A stretch of DNA of 64,000 nt from Rhineura floridana (lineage: Eukaryota; Chordata; Lepidosauria; Squamata; Rhineuridae): positions 230,983,943 through 231,047,942 of the forward strand of contig NC_084482.1 of the NCBI RefSeq assembly GCF_030035675.1, in the 5' to 3' direction. This document shows, in pieces, positions 1 through 11,454 of the stretch (its first letter is position 1; every line of letters starts with the position of its first letter). Below the pieces are notes generated by a model. The model was not told where the DNA came from. It was given only the letters and a program-made list of their open reading frames with translations, and did not search any database. A program made the position numbers and the translations under genes.

Positions 1-1308
1 GGAAGTTTGTGAGAAATTTTGGGGAAACAGCAAACCCCTTGCATGAATTAACAAAGAAGAAGTGTTCTGAGCGTGTGGTATGGACGGATGAATGTCAGAA
101 GGCTTTTGATCTGCTGAAGCAAGCCTTGTGCCAAGGACCCATATTAATAGCACCAGACTATGAGAAACCATTCATCGTGGCTACGGATGCGTCAGACCTC
201 GCGCTGGGAGTCGTCTTGCTGCAGGAGAGAGAAGGCACCAGACATCCAGTGGCGTATCTGAGTCGCAAGCTGATGCCGAGGGAGAAAAACTATTCGTCGG
301 TCCAAAAGGAGTGCCTAGCGGTCATGTGAGGACTGAACAAGTTGCGCCCATACGTGTGGGGACGAAGATTCACGGTAACAACGGATCATCGGGCCTTGTT
401 ATGGCTGCAAACTATGAAAAACCATAACACTATGCTGCAGAGGTGGTCCTGGGCCCTACAAGACTATCAAGTGGACTTCCAGTTCATCAAAGGCAAGGAC
501 AATGTACTGGCCAATGGACTTTCCAGGCAAGTGGCTGGGATTGCAGTGACGTGACCAGACGGAGGAACAAAAAAAAGACATTTTCCCCATAGAAACTTGT
601 TTATTTGTTAACGCGGCGTATAAATCCTGGAACAGGAATAATACTCTGCCGTTGTTTAAGGGTGTCGGAAGGCAGAGCTGGGGTCCCAATCCCGGGGAGC
701 TGGATCCCGGAGAGTTGGGAGAAGAGTATTCGGATGGATGGCAGAGGGAAGGGGGAGGAACTTCCCCCCTTTGGAGCGAAGACGAAACAGAGGAACTGCC
801 AGTGATAAGGTCGCTTAGCAACGGGGAGCCTGAGCCCTCCCTGGACATTCTCACGCCTCCCCCTCTTTCAGGCTCAGAGCAAGAGAGGAAAGAGGGAGGG
901 CTGCTCACAGCCGAAAAGCGGGGAGGCAGTTTACCATCAGCCCCTCCCCTATCCCCCATCCTGGAATCGGAAACTTCAGAAGAGGAGGGGGTGATGCTTC
1001 CCCCCTCACCGCGCACACGCAGACAGCTGAAAAGACAGGAGAGAAGGGGGGGAAGGCGGGCAGTACCTGAGGGGCAGTTAAGGAGGAGCGAAAGATTGCG
1101 CGCCCGTTTGGCCCCTTCTTAAAGAACAGGCGGGAAGAAGTCCCTTGCTCTGTCAACTTTCTCCCAATGCCGCAGGACCTGTATCCCTGTATTGCTTCAT
1201 GAGAAAACGCAGTCTTTGTTTGGACATTACCCTAATAAAACACGAATTACCTACAGCCGTTGGTCTGGTTCCTGAGTCACATCCTGGGCCTGACAAAGGG
1301 GGGGGAAA
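1..1308 (+). mobile_element. Ty3/gypsy LTR retrotransposon fossil, 3' internal part
   Basis: Bases 9-554 encode a Ty3/gypsy RNase H region, recognisable by the TDASDLALG motif, the YLSRKL motif, the TTDHRALLWL motif and a KGKDNVLANGLSR end. The element is broken and no integrase is recognisable between this and the LTR. Bases 652-1122 hold an open frame rich in E, S, P and R that I do not recognise. A G-rich polypurine stretch at about 1297-1308 directly precedes the LTR. This is an old copy cut by the window start. Confidence 0.85.
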
Positions 1309-1744
1309 TGTGATGTTCCTCTATTAGTGTATATATGGTAAGTGCTGTTTGTATAGGAGATGCGTGGTAAGTAGAGTGAGAGAGGAAGGGGGAGTGAATG
1401 GGCAGTAGAATGCTTGATGATTGGCTGAATGTTTAAAATGGCTGACAGTATAAATGAAAGGATGACAGGTAAATCTGGGTGGATGAGAGGGAATGAGAAG
1501 GTGGAAGGTGGATGCTAGTGGGTTGTTTGGGTAGGTTTATGAGAGGAGAGTGTGGAGTTCGGATTAATACTAAGACCAGTACCTCAGGAATAGATGTAAC
1601 CTTATGCTTAAGTGCCTTTTAAAGAAATCTTGTTATCTCTGTTATGAATAAATACTTATTTGGTTTACCAAAGGCCTGATCCTTGGCTGGGGTTTCACAG
1701 ACCAGAAGGGAGGGTAAGGTAATGACCAAGGCTGAAGAGTGACA
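1309..1744 (+). repeat. Ty3/gypsy LTR (436 bp)
   Basis: The sequence starts TGTGATGTTCC right after a polypurine tract and ends GTGACA just before a primer-binding-like TGGTGGCAGCGGGG. It contains an AATAAA signal near 1646. The same LTR recurs in reverse at 43013-43410, which confirms it as a family. Confidence 0.85.
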
Positions 1745-1874
1745 TATGGTGGCAGCGGGGAGAGAAACCATAAGAGATAGCGGTCCGGACTGGTGAAGTC
1801 CCTGGTGGTGCCTAGTGACAGGCAGGAGCCACGAGCAGGTAGTAACCTGACAGGGAGAGCCAGGGAAGGACGCA
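1745..1874 (+). mobile_element. Ty3/gypsy 5' leader following the LTR
   Basis: The primer-binding-like TGGTGGCAGC at 1747 and about 120 bases after it match, in reverse, the leader at 42661-43003. A leader on the right of an LTR that also has 3' internal sequence on its left means this LTR is shared by two internal regions. Confidence 0.7.
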
Positions 1875-2022
1875 TCACAAGGACCTCTCCTCTGATTCCA
1901 TGACTGCTAAGCTTCCTCAGAAGCCTTTGGTGAGGTACCTTGTCAAACGCTTTTTGAAAGTCTAAGTACACTATGTCCACTGGATCACCTCTATCTATAT
2001 GCTTGTTGACACTCTCTTTCTG
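1875..2022 (-). mobile_element. CR1 LINE fragment (reverse transcriptase)
   Basis: The minus strand encodes VNKHIDRGDPVD and LDFQKAFDKVPHQRLLRKL, the CR1 reverse transcriptase segment also present in the long CR1 at 18690-22132. The fragment is short and truncated at both ends. Bases 2023-2400 show nothing I recognise. Confidence 0.85.
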
Positions 2023-2399
2023 TGTATATGTGCAGAATTCAGTGGCCCATGAAATATCCGAGGCAGGTGGGACCATCTTGCGGAGACTCTATTCCTTGAC
2101 AGGTTAATATAATATTGGGATTAAGAAAGGCTTTTTAATATGTACTCCTGGATGACTGAGTGGAGACTGATTCTGAATGACTAAAAAAAAAAAAACACCA
2201 CCAAAAATTGGAGACCTCCGTTTTTGTTAAAATAAACACATAAAAATAATTTGTCTCATTTTAAACTCCTATCCTCCTACACACTACAGTCATGACAGAA
2301 GTTTGCTTCTCCTGCCCCGAGGCTGAACATTTCTCAGACTGAACCATACTCTCTGCAGAGTCATTGTAATCCATGGACAAATCTCTGGATTTCAAAGGC

Positions 2400-2480
2400 T
2401 CTACTCTATTATTATTGTTATTGTTGTTGTTATTATTATTATTATTATTATTATTGATTGATTGATTGATTGATTGATTG
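2400..2480. repeat. ATT/GATT microsatellite
   Basis: A run of TTATTA-type triplets passes into about six GATT units and directly abuts a CR1 fragment. Confidence 0.9.
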
Positions 2481-2675
2481 GCATGTTTAGCCTGGAGAAG
2501 AGAAGACTATGGGGAGATACGATAGCACTCTTCAAGTACATGAAAGGTGTTGCACAGAGGAGGGCCGGGATCCCTTCTCGATCGTCCCAGAGTGCAGGAC
2601 ATGGAATAATGGGCTCAAGTTGCAGGAAGCCAGATTTTGAATGGACATCAGGAAAACCTCCTGTTAGAGCAGTTC
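2481..2675 (+). mobile_element. CR1 LINE 3' fragment
   Basis: The plus strand reads the CR1 ORF2 C-terminal segment [19 protein letters not shown]. It corresponds to the better preserved copy at 61229-61952. Confidence 0.8.
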
Positions 2676-3150
2676 CATTGGCAAACACTTGTGGCCGAGT
2701 AAGATTGTCTTCCAAGACTAGGTCTTTAACGGTGGGTCTGTCAGTGACTGTGGAGGCCAATTCTGGACCCACACAGCCTCCCACAGGGAGGACATCGGTT
2801 TCCGGATGGAAGACGGTTGCAATGAGGATTTGCTTGACATGCCTTCCACTTAGCTCATTTGTCCCTTTCGCCCTGTACTCGTGCTTCTTCAAAGTCCATA
2901 GCACCTTTGATAATGGCCGACCTCCAATTGGGGAACTCATGGGCCAAGACTTCCCAGGTCTCAATGCTTATGTTACTTTTTTTTTAGATTAGCTTTGAGA
3001 ACATCTTTAAACCTCTTTTGTTGTCCACCGATATTCCATTTCCCATCCTTAAGCTGGGAGTAAAGTAGCTACTTTGGAAGATGGTGATAAGGCATTTGGA
3101 CAACATGGCCGGTCCAGTGAAACTGATGTTGAAGGATCATTGTTTCATAT
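2676..3150 (-). mobile_element. Non-LTR retrotransposon ORF2 C-terminal remnant
   Basis: Read on the minus strand this matches the C-terminal tail of a widespread LINE type: an HFHWTGHVVQMP-like start, then a GIGGQQKRFKDV-like block and a C-terminal zinc-finger-like end. It ends in DLVLEDNLTRP near 2700. Related pieces lie at 54793-54950 and 55000-55340. I cannot assign the exact clade. Confidence 0.65.
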
Positions 3151-4075
3151 AATCAGAGAATCAGAGAATAGTAGAGTTGGAAGGGGCCTATAAGGCCATC
3201 AAGTCCAACCCCCTGTGCAATGCAGGAATCCAAATCAAAGCATTCCCGACAGATGGCTGTCCAGCTGCCTCTTGAAGGCCTCCAGTGTCGGAGAGCCCAC
3301 TACCTCTCTAGGTAATTGGTTCCATTGTCATATGGCTCTAACAGTTAGGAAGTTTTTCCTGATGTCTAATCAAAGTCTGGCTTTCTGCAACTTGAGCCCA
3401 TTATTCCGTGTCCTGCACTCTGGGACAATCGAGAAGAGATCCCGGCCCTCCTCTATGTGACAACCTTTCATGTACTTGAAGAGCGCTATCGTTTCTCTCC
3501 TCAGTCTTCTCTTCTCCAGGCTAAACATGCCCAGTTCTTTCAGTCTCTCCTCATAGGGCTTTGTTTCCAGTCCCCTGATCATCTTTGTTGCCCTCCTCTG
3601 AACCTGTTCCAGTTTGTCTCCATCCTTCTTGAACTGTGGAGACCAGAACTGGACACAATATTCAAGATGAGGCCTAACCAGTGCTGAATAGAGGGGAACT
3701 AATACTTCATGTGATTTGGAAACTATGCTTCTGTTAATGCAGCCTAATATAGCATTTGCCTTTTTTGTAGCCACATCAAACTGTTGGCTCATATTCAGCT
3801 TATGATGAACGACAATTCCAAGATCCTTCTCACATGTTGAGCCAAGTATCCCCCATCTTATAACTGTGCATTTGGTTTCTTTTTCCTAAGTATAGAACTT
3901 TGCATTTATCCCTGTTGAATTTCATTCTGTTGTTTTCAGCCCAATGCTCCAGCCTATCAAGGTTCCTTTGAATTTTGTTTCTGTCTTCCATGGTATCTCA
4001 TCCAAGTCGTTAATAAAAATGCTAAAGAGCACTGGGCCCAGGACCAAGCGCTGTGGTACTCCACTTGTTACTTCC
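3151..4075 (-). mobile_element. CR1 LINE, 3' end to late reverse transcriptase
   Basis: The 3' terminus is at 3151 (reverse of the ATTCTATG-type tail). The ORF2 C-terminal frame at 3370-3792 reads [28 protein letters not shown] and [16 protein letters not shown]. It is 5'-truncated at about 4075. Confidence 0.9.
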
Positions 4076-4149
4076 GCCCAATGACTTCAACAGTGATGGT
4101 CTTTGCTTCTTTCAAAACTCTAACATTAGTCCATCTATCTTCCCAAGTT

Positions 4150-4285
4150 ATGACCTAGGAAGATGGTGGGCTCTCCCAACACCGGAGACAGCTGGACAGC
4201 CACCTCTTGGGGATGCTTTAATTTGGATTTCTGCATTGAACAGGAGGTTGGACTAGGCAGGATCCTTCCAATATTCTATGATTCT
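4150..4285 (+). mobile_element. CR1 LINE 3' tail
   Basis: The CR1 terminal sequence, from GGGCTCTCCCAACACC to ATTCTATGATTCTGTG, is on the plus strand. Confidence 0.8.
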
Positions 4286-5141
4286 GTGAATTGCTTCCCA
4301 TGAGGCACCCTGATTTGTAATATAACAACATATAAAACAGTTACGATTTAAAACAAGAGTGCATACATAAAAGCAATTCGAATCCCAGACAGATCTTGAG
4401 TGAGATAAAAGATTTTAGTAGCCTTTTCTGAAAGAGGAAGTGTCTTTTGCAGGTGCCCAGAAGGCAACAGAGAACGCTTAGCTGAGTCTGACTTAGGACT
4501 TACTTGGAGAAATGCATTTACTTGGAAATAAGTACCATTTTGTGGCAGAAAGGGGCCAAATATTCATAAAGTAGGAAACGATGGTGGGCAGTCTGTATAA
4601 CATGCCTGTGCAGCCACCACTGAGGTAGTACAGAAGGTGATTTTTTAAAAAACAAGGGGGGCTGTCAAGGTGAACAGTGCCACCCCCAGAAGGCCCATAC
4701 TGGCTCAGGGGCTGCCCCATGCTGCCCCCTCACCTGTCACTTGGGGTCATCTGGGGATGATGCAGGGCCTGGCCTTTGGGCCCCAAGGCCCAGCTACAGC
4801 TGTGCTCCCCGTTGGCTTAATTTTGGCGTCCTGGAGCAGCACAGTCCCGGTCCTATACGTGCTTACTCAGAAGTAAACCCAAAGGGTGTGTCTGGAGGGG
4901 CAGATGCCCAGAAGTGCTTTGGGATCTTCTGGGCAGGGAGCCCGGCAGGAAGGCGAACCCAGCGGGGCAGCCCAGGTTCCCCCCCCCGTGCAGCCCCTCC
5001 CCACCCATGGCTCCTCCCTCCCCTCCCCACCTCCGCTGCTCCTGCCGCCCCCAACACCCCCCCAACTTCAGAGCCAGGCGGGGAGAGGCTCCTCCCCCTC
5101 CGCTGCTCCTGCCGCCCCCCAAGCGCCCCTCGAGGACTCAC
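4286..5141. other. No recognised gene; presumed beta intron 2
   Basis: This lies on the 3' side of the minus-strand beta-1 exon, so it should be intron 2. I looked for a beta-2 Ig-domain exon on the minus strand and saw none. The right half is GC-rich with C-runs that create long meaningless frames. Confidence 0.6.
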
Positions 5142-5423
5142 CGCGGCGGGCGTGGGCGAGGGGCGCGTAGACCCCGTAGTTGTGCCGGCAGAAGACCTCC
5201 ACGTTGGCCATCGCATTGCGCAGGACGTCCTTGTCCTTGTTCCAGGCTTCGAATTCGGGCTCGCTCAGCTCTGCCACGGCCACGACCCTCCCTCGGTCGC
5301 TGTCGAAGTAGAGCTGCTCCTGCCGGTCCCAGAAGTAGCGGTTCAGGTAGCGGATGCGCTGCTGCGTCCCGTTGGCAGAGGCGGAGTAGTGGCACTCGCC
5401 CTTCGACTGGAAGAGGAAATGCT
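5142..5423 (-). CDS. MHC class II beta chain, beta-1 domain exon (exon 2)
   Basis: The beta-1 domain forms one wall of the class II peptide groove on antigen-presenting cells. On the minus strand a C-rich tract ending in AG at 5424-5425 is followed by 282 coding bases in phase 1, ending at a CGCG|GTGAG donor (5137-5141). The translation begins EHFLFQSKGECHYSASANGT and ends CRHNYGVYAPLAHARR. Class II beta hallmarks are present: the paired cysteines (GECHY and CRHNYG), an N-glycosylation NGT, the YLNRYFW strand, FDSD, the helix tryptophan (EAWN) and the HN pair of CRHNYGV. These correspond to the conserved W61, H81 and N82 that contact the peptide backbone, so a classical peptide-binding chain is likely. 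The loop after the first cysteine is about three residues longer than in mammals. The frame is open. The phase fits the leader exon at 23732-23831, about 18 kb away. No beta-2 exon is in the window. Confidence 0.92.
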
Positions 5424-5677
5424 CTGGGGGGGAGATGAGAAGGGGGTCAGGCGGGGGAGGGGGCTCCTTCCGAGGGGGGACACTCCCCCCCCACGCCCTC
5501 CCGTTGCTCTCCCCGGCGAGGCGGGGCAGGACTGCCGGCGGGGTCCAATCAGAGGAGCCCATCGGGATCCGGGACTGGGGGCGGGGGAAGGAGGCAGAGC
5601 AGCGCTTTCTTTCCTTTTTTAAAAAAAAAATAAATTCCGAAATATAAAGGAAACAAATACGCAAAAAACAAATACGC

Positions 5678-7048
5678 TCTGCCACCCTAGTCAGAGGCAG
5701 CATGCTTCTGAGGACCAGTTGCCAGAAGCCTCAGGAGGGGAGAGTGTTCTTGCACTCGGGTCCTGCCTGCGGGCTTCCCCCAGGCACCTGGTTGGCCACT
5801 GTGAGAACAGGATGCTGGACTAGATGGGCCACTGGCCTGATCCAGCAGGCTCTTCTTATGTTCTTATGTTCTTATGACAGGGCTATCAATGGCTACTAGC
5901 CATGATGGCTGTGCTCTGCCACCCTAGTCAGAGGCAGCATGCTTCTGAGGACCAGTTGCCGGAAGCCTCAGGAGGGGAGAGTGTTCTTGCACTCGGGTCC
6001 TGCTTGCGGGCTTCCCCCAGGCACCTGGTTGGCCACTGTGAGAACAGGATGCTGGACTAGATGGGCCACTGGCCTGATCCAGCAGGCTCTTCTTATGTTC
6101 TTATGTTCTTATGACAGGGCTATCAATGGCTACTAGCCATGATGGCTGTGCTGTGCCACCCTAGTCAGAGGCAGCATGCTTCTGAAAACCAGTTGCCGGG
6201 AGCCTCAGGAGGGGAGAGTGTTCTTGCACTCGGGTCCTGCTTGCGGGCTTCCCCCAGGCACCTGGTTGGCCACTGTGAGAACAGGATGCTGGACTAGATG
6301 GGCCACTGGCCTGATCCAGCAGGCTCTTCTTATGTTCTTATGTTCTTATGACAGGGCTATCAATGGCTACTAGCCATGATGGCTGTGCTCTGCCACCCTA
6401 GTCAGAGGCAGCATGCTTCTGAGGACCAGTTGCCGGAAGCCTCAGGAGGGGAGAGTGTTCTTGCACTCGGGTCCTGCTTGCGGGCTTCCCCCAGGCACCT
6501 GGTTGGCCACTGTGAGAACAGGATGCTGGACTAGATGGGCCACTGGCCTGATCCAGCAGGCTCTTCTTATGTTCTTATGTTCTTATGACAGGGCTATCAA
6601 TGGCTACTAGCCATGATGGCTGTGCTCTGCCACCCTAGTCAGAGGCAGCATGCTTCTGAGGACCAGTTGCCGGAAGCCTCAGGAGGGGAGAGTGTTCTTG
6701 CACTCGGGTCCTGCTTGCGGGCTTCCCCCAGGCACCTGGTTGGCCACTGTGAGAACAGGATGCTGGACTAGATGGGCCACTGGCCTGATCCAGCAGGCTC
6801 TTCTTATGTTCTTATGTTCTTATGACAGGGCTATCAATGGCTACTAGCCATGATGGCTGTGCTCTGCCACCCTAGTCAGAGGCAGCATGCTTCTGAGGAC
6901 CAGTTGCCGGAAGCCTCAGGAGGGGACTTGCACTCGGGTCCTGCTTGCGGGCTTCCCCCAGGCACCTGCTGGGCCACTGTGAGAACAGGATGCTGGACTA
7001 GATGGGCCACTGGCCTGATCCAGCAGGCTCTTCTTATGTTCTTATGTA
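5678..7048 (+). repeat. Six-copy tandem array of the CR1 3' UTR (237 bp period)
   Basis: Near-identical units start with GCTCTGCCACCCTAGTCAG, run through the CR1 3' UTR and end with TTCTTATG repeats. They then pass through ACAGGGCTATCAATGGC into the next unit. The repeated GCATGCTTCTGA block recurs at 5701, 5938, 6175, 6412, 6649 and 6886. The last unit has small deletions and no ACAGGGC bridge. The open frames of 65 aa in each unit are repeat artefacts. The single-copy form is at 21918-22132. Confidence 0.95.
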
Positions 7049-7504
7049 AAACATTACAGAAGAAACTTGATTTCTCTGACACAACTTGTGCTACAAAAAC
7101 ATGTTCCAGAAACGTTGAGGGGGGGAGAAAGGTAAGGGGGGGAGCGTTGCTTATTCTCAGCCCTCCTGGCCACGCTGGGGGTTTGCCGTTTCTCCGTTTC
7201 TGAGCAATACATATTTTCACCCCTGGGAGCAAAGTGGCTAGAAATTGGGAAGTCCACTCTTGTAGCTCCCCCACGGAACATCGACAGGAGAATCAGACAT
7301 TTCTTGACACGGCTGGCCTGTCGTTTCCTGTATTAAATCTAAAGTTCTTTTCCGGCGAGGCGGGGCAGGACTGGTAGCCAGGCGCCTAGTATGGCTTTCA
7401 CACTGGGATGCAGACAATGCATCCAGATTTAATCTAGCCACGGCTAAATATACAGGTGGGAAATTATTTGGGGAAGACAATTAGGTATTCCCAGTCCTTC
7501 ATTC

Positions 7505-8421
7505 CAGAGCTTGGAAGATTACTTTTCAAAAAGGAATAAACCATAATTACTGTTACATAGCCTCAAAAAGGAATAAGTTACCATTATAATTACAATTGTC
7601 CTGAAAGGAATTGATTACTTTCCTGTTAGTCAAAAGTGGTTACTACAATTACAGTTAAGTTACTTTTTTAAAAACTACAAGTGCCTACAAGGTGCTGCCG
7701 CGCACACCTAAGTAGCTTAAACCAACATGAAAAATGAACACTCACCCACAAGAGCAGAAGAATTCTTTTTATCCACCAGATGGCAGTGGTGGTCTCTCTG
7801 CTGGCAGGGGAGGTGGGGAGGGAGGCAGAGGCCACTGCTCAGCTCTCTACACCTCAAACCAAGTGCAACCCTCACATACACACCCGCTCAGCCCGCAGGC
7901 GTCGTCTCTCTCGCACTCAACCACCTCCAGGACCCAGCCCTGCCACCATCTAAGGGACACCCACCCAAGCAGACATTTTGCCTGGGGTGCAAAAGATTAA
8001 AACATCAGCAAAGTAGCCAGTGAGGGAGGCAGAGGCTGCAAACACATTCTACACACACCCCTGTCATCTTTCACCTCCCCAGTTCTTCATCCACCCCATC
8101 TCTCTCTCCACCGCCTCCTTGGTCACCTCCGAAACACCCACAGAGCACGAGGGAAGGGTGATGCGGACCAGGAGCCCAGTTTGAGCCACAGGATTTTCAT
8201 CCACAAATCACAGGAGAAAAAAGACTTCCCATGCATCCCGCCCCCAGTAATGCCCAAAACTAATGCTGGAAAGTAATCAGTAATTACAAGTACTCCTCAA
8301 AAGTAATAAAATTACTCCTCATTCTATTACAAGCAAAATGTAAAGAAATTACCCATTTGTTCCTCAAAAAAGTAATAAATTACAAGTAATTCTTTTTGTA
8401 ACTAATTACTTCCAAGCTCTG
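7505..8421. mobile_element. Non-autonomous hAT-like DNA transposon (about 0.9 kb)
   Basis: The ends are inverted: CAGAGCTTGGAAG on the left and CTTCCAAGCTCTG on the right. The flanks TTCATTCC and TTCATTAC are consistent with an 8 bp target duplication with one change. The subterminal parts are rich in GTAATTAC motifs. No transposase frame is visible. Bases 7049-7504 before it show nothing I recognise. Confidence 0.75.
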
Positions 8422-8430
8422 TTCATTACT

Positions 8431-8860
8431 AGTTTTTTGATACAAATTCTCATGCACTGTCCAGCTTGGCTTAAATAAATTTCAGTATTCTTTTCTGTAA
8501 TTGAGTGAGCTCATGATTTTCTATTTCTAAAGGTAGCATCACAAAAAATAATATATCAGGCAAGATCGTCATGGATATGGCTTCAGTTTTTCCTAACCAC
8601 AACAGCTGTAATTTTTCCCATTTTTTAAAATCATCTTCAATCTCCTTAGTCTTTATAGTTGTGCTCCTTAATAGTTTGAAGGTTAGGATGCAGCCAAGTA
8701 TCTAAATATCTGATTGGTTTCTTTTCCCATTGTAAACCAGCACCTCTTAGTTGTTTTTCCATTTGCCTCTTAGATGTATTAATTCCAAAGCACCTGGATT
8801 TAGTTGTATTTATTTTATATCCAGAAACTTCACCATATATTGAAACTGTTTGTGGTCTCT
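8431..8860 (-). mobile_element. L1-type LINE ORF2 fragment
   Basis: Minus-strand translation gives YGEVSGYKINTTKS, then WEKKPIRYLDTWL, FKKWEKLQLLWLGK and ISMTILPDILFF. This is the order seen after the reverse transcriptase core of L1 ORF2. It is interrupted by stops and short at both ends. Confidence 0.7.
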
Positions 8861-8878
8861 TGAAGGGGAATGGTTTGG

Positions 8879-9440
8879 GTGTAACACAGGAAGAAGCCTA
8901 AAGGGAAATCTTTTTATGTAACTCCCATTGACTATTATGAGAAGTGAAAGCAACTAGATTTTCCTGCCTTTTTCTCTCTCTCTCTTTTCCTTTCCTCAGT
9001 TTGTAGAAGCAGAACTTAGTTTTGCTGTAAGCCAAGTTTGTCAGTTAATAAATATAATCAGTGTTAAAGAAGTCAAGCCTCCAAGAACCATTATTCCTGG
9101 TAGGGAGACTTTAGCTGTTGCAAAACCTTTGGTGCCGAAACCAGGGAGGGAAAGATTTAAAGGAAAAGGGGAGATGGCCGAGGCTTCGGAAAGGCAAAGG
9201 TGCACGAGGGCTGCAACTAGAACACTGACAAAAAAACCGTTGCAAAAGACAGAAAGTGAAGTACGGAAAACTGATGCAGACGCGGCTCTGCTTGAGGAAA
9301 GCTTAAATCAGCTTCCAGCAAAGGAGAGATTCCAAATGAGCTTGACCAAGACATAGAAGCTGGAATAACTGATCTAGAGAAAGAGGTGGAAGTGGCACAG
9401 GGCTACAAAGACATAGGCCCCCTAAGACTAAGCTTGGGTG
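8879..9440 (+). mobile_element. BEL/Pao-type LTR retrotransposon fossil, LTR plus 5' leader
   Basis: A TGTAACA...TGTTGCA segment (about 8879-9122) with an AATAAA signal is followed by TTGGTGCCGAAACCAGGGAG, the form of primer-binding site typical of BEL/Pao elements. A short gag-like frame follows (9129-9356). The element is broken and stops being recognisable near 9440. A BEL/Pao gag piece at 18390-18650 may belong to the same family. Confidence 0.6.
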
Positions 9441-10030
9441 GGCTGAGCCCCCCCCCAAAAAAATGACCAGGCAAAATTGATAGTGATGCATCAGTGTTCT
9501 TAAGTTCTGGCAAAAAATGGTTTCTCGCACTGCCGCTACAAACAGGTCTCCTGAGCATGAGCATCCCTTCTCTCATCTGTGAAGACCACACCAGGAATGT
9601 TAACAGATTACTGTGTTAATTTTCTTCTGTTTTCATAAAGGCCTTTGCTTGAGCGCAATTTTAGGAACAGTTCCAGCCAGCAAACGGGAGCATGCTCAGT
9701 CTCCCTTCTAGGGATGCCAGGTCTCCGGTTTTCTGCCGGAGTTTCAGGGAAAAGGGGGCCATCTCTGGCCTCCAGCCATAATTCCTTTGAAGAGGCTAAT
9801 CTCCGGCTTTTGAGCGTGCCGCTCAGCCACGCATGCGTGATTGACATACGCATGCGTGAAGGCTGTGGCTGGCCGCCTTCCCGCCCTTTGTAATTGAGGG
9901 AGGGACTGGAGAGAGAGAGGAGGAGGAGGAGTTGAGTTGCTGCCGCGCCCCCCCACCCTGTGCAGCAGAGCCTAGCTGCTCCCGCCGGCCACAAAAGTAC
10001 AGGTGAGGGGGTGGTGAGTGGAGGCTGTAG

Positions 10031-10520
10031 CCGCGTGGCGCCGATGGGCGGGAGCGGCCACGATGGGGCTGAGGAGTCTGTGCGTGCGGTCGTTCCGAAT
10101 CCGGTTGGGGGAAGAAGGCCGCTGATGGAAGGAGCCAGTTTGAGGCCGGGTCATTTGTAGGCCGTCGCGCAGAGGGAGAGAGAGAGGGGGGAGAGAGAGA
10201 GAGAGAGAGATTTGTCTTGAGTCTGCTGTATTTAGTGAAGCTTGAGTCTGCTGTATTTAGTGAAGCGGCCGGCCGTCCTTTCTGGAGCAGGGGAACCGGC
10301 TGAGGCTGGCAGGCCACTCACTAAATACAGCAGACTCAAGCTTCACTAAATACAGCAGACTCAAGACAAATCTCTCCCTCTCTCTCTCTCCCTCTGCGCG
10401 ACGGCCTACAAATGACCCGGCCTCAAACCGGTCCTTCTTCCCCCAACCGGATTCGGAACGACCGCACGCACAGACTCCTCAGCCCCATCGCGGCCGCTCC
10501 TGCCCATCGGCGCCACGCTG
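10031..10520. repeat. Large imperfect palindrome (arms of about 200-235 bp, loop of about 50 bp)
   Basis: The left arm 10031-10265 is the reverse complement of 10318-10520, apart from an extra block of about 20 bases in the left arm. The arms contain GGAGTCTGTGCGTGCGGTCG, a GA-rich run and two tandem copies of a unit with GAGTCTGCTGTATTTAGTG. The loop holds GGCCGGCC. No gene is visible in 10531-11450. Confidence 0.9.
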
Positions 10521-11454
10521 CTCCTTTCCGGAGGTAAAAAACCAGAATGCTGAAAAGATATTTATTGTTCTGTACAAAGGTACTATTAAAAATATATTGG
10601 AAAAGTATTTACAGATAAGCCTGGCCACAGTAGGAGATGACAGTTTTTTTCATGCCCCTCGAAATCTCTTAATTCCTCTCATTTTTTCTCCCCTCCTACA
10701 AAATCTCATTCTTGCAGGGGAAAAGACTTCATGCTGTAACTTGCTTAGCAAGTTCAGTTAATATCCACGACACTAAGAGAGTATTTGGATTAAAGGACTA
10801 CAGCATACAGACGTTAGCAGAATTTTCCCACAGACTTAGGCTTTTAAATACCCCTTCCATCTCAGTATCTGTCCAAATTGATTAGGCTGTGGATTGAATC
10901 GTGGTATAGAATGAATGAATTTTTTTTTGTAGTCTGTGGATCTTAATGCAAGATTCGGAGCTTACACTTCTGGATCTAATGATCTTCTGAAATGCAGATT
11001 ACAAGTGAGAACACCCACCTGCCTTCTAAACAGCTAAAGGGATTATTGGAGACACCAATATGGGGAGCAGTAACATGGGTGCAGTGTGAAGTCCTGGTGT
11101 TGTAACTCTGCTGCGTTATTTGTTTGTAGTAACTTAATGCTACTGTAAAATTGGCACATTGATGCCTTTTGTGTAGGCATCTGCCACTCAACAATAGCAA
11201 TGAGCAACCTATTAATATAGTTGTCCCCTCCCAAGGCTGGAACTGATCTGGAATGTAGTGGGGGCACTTTCTAAGGTGGAGGCCTTCTGGACTATAGTGC
11301 TTTCATGGGAGTCTCTTATGGGCTAGCAGATTAAAGCATGTATGTAGCAGCAGACATGGTTTGAATTGTGCCTTTTATTTGGGATAGTTGGTGCCATAAA
11401 ACAGCTCTCTCATCCCTACAAACGTTACTTTTAGATAGTGCAGGCAAGAAGGCG

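Noticed and set aside
5678-7048. Regular repeats considered as a CRISPR array or a repeated small gene
   Set aside because: The units are contiguous 237 bp CR1 tails with no spacers, in a vertebrate genome.
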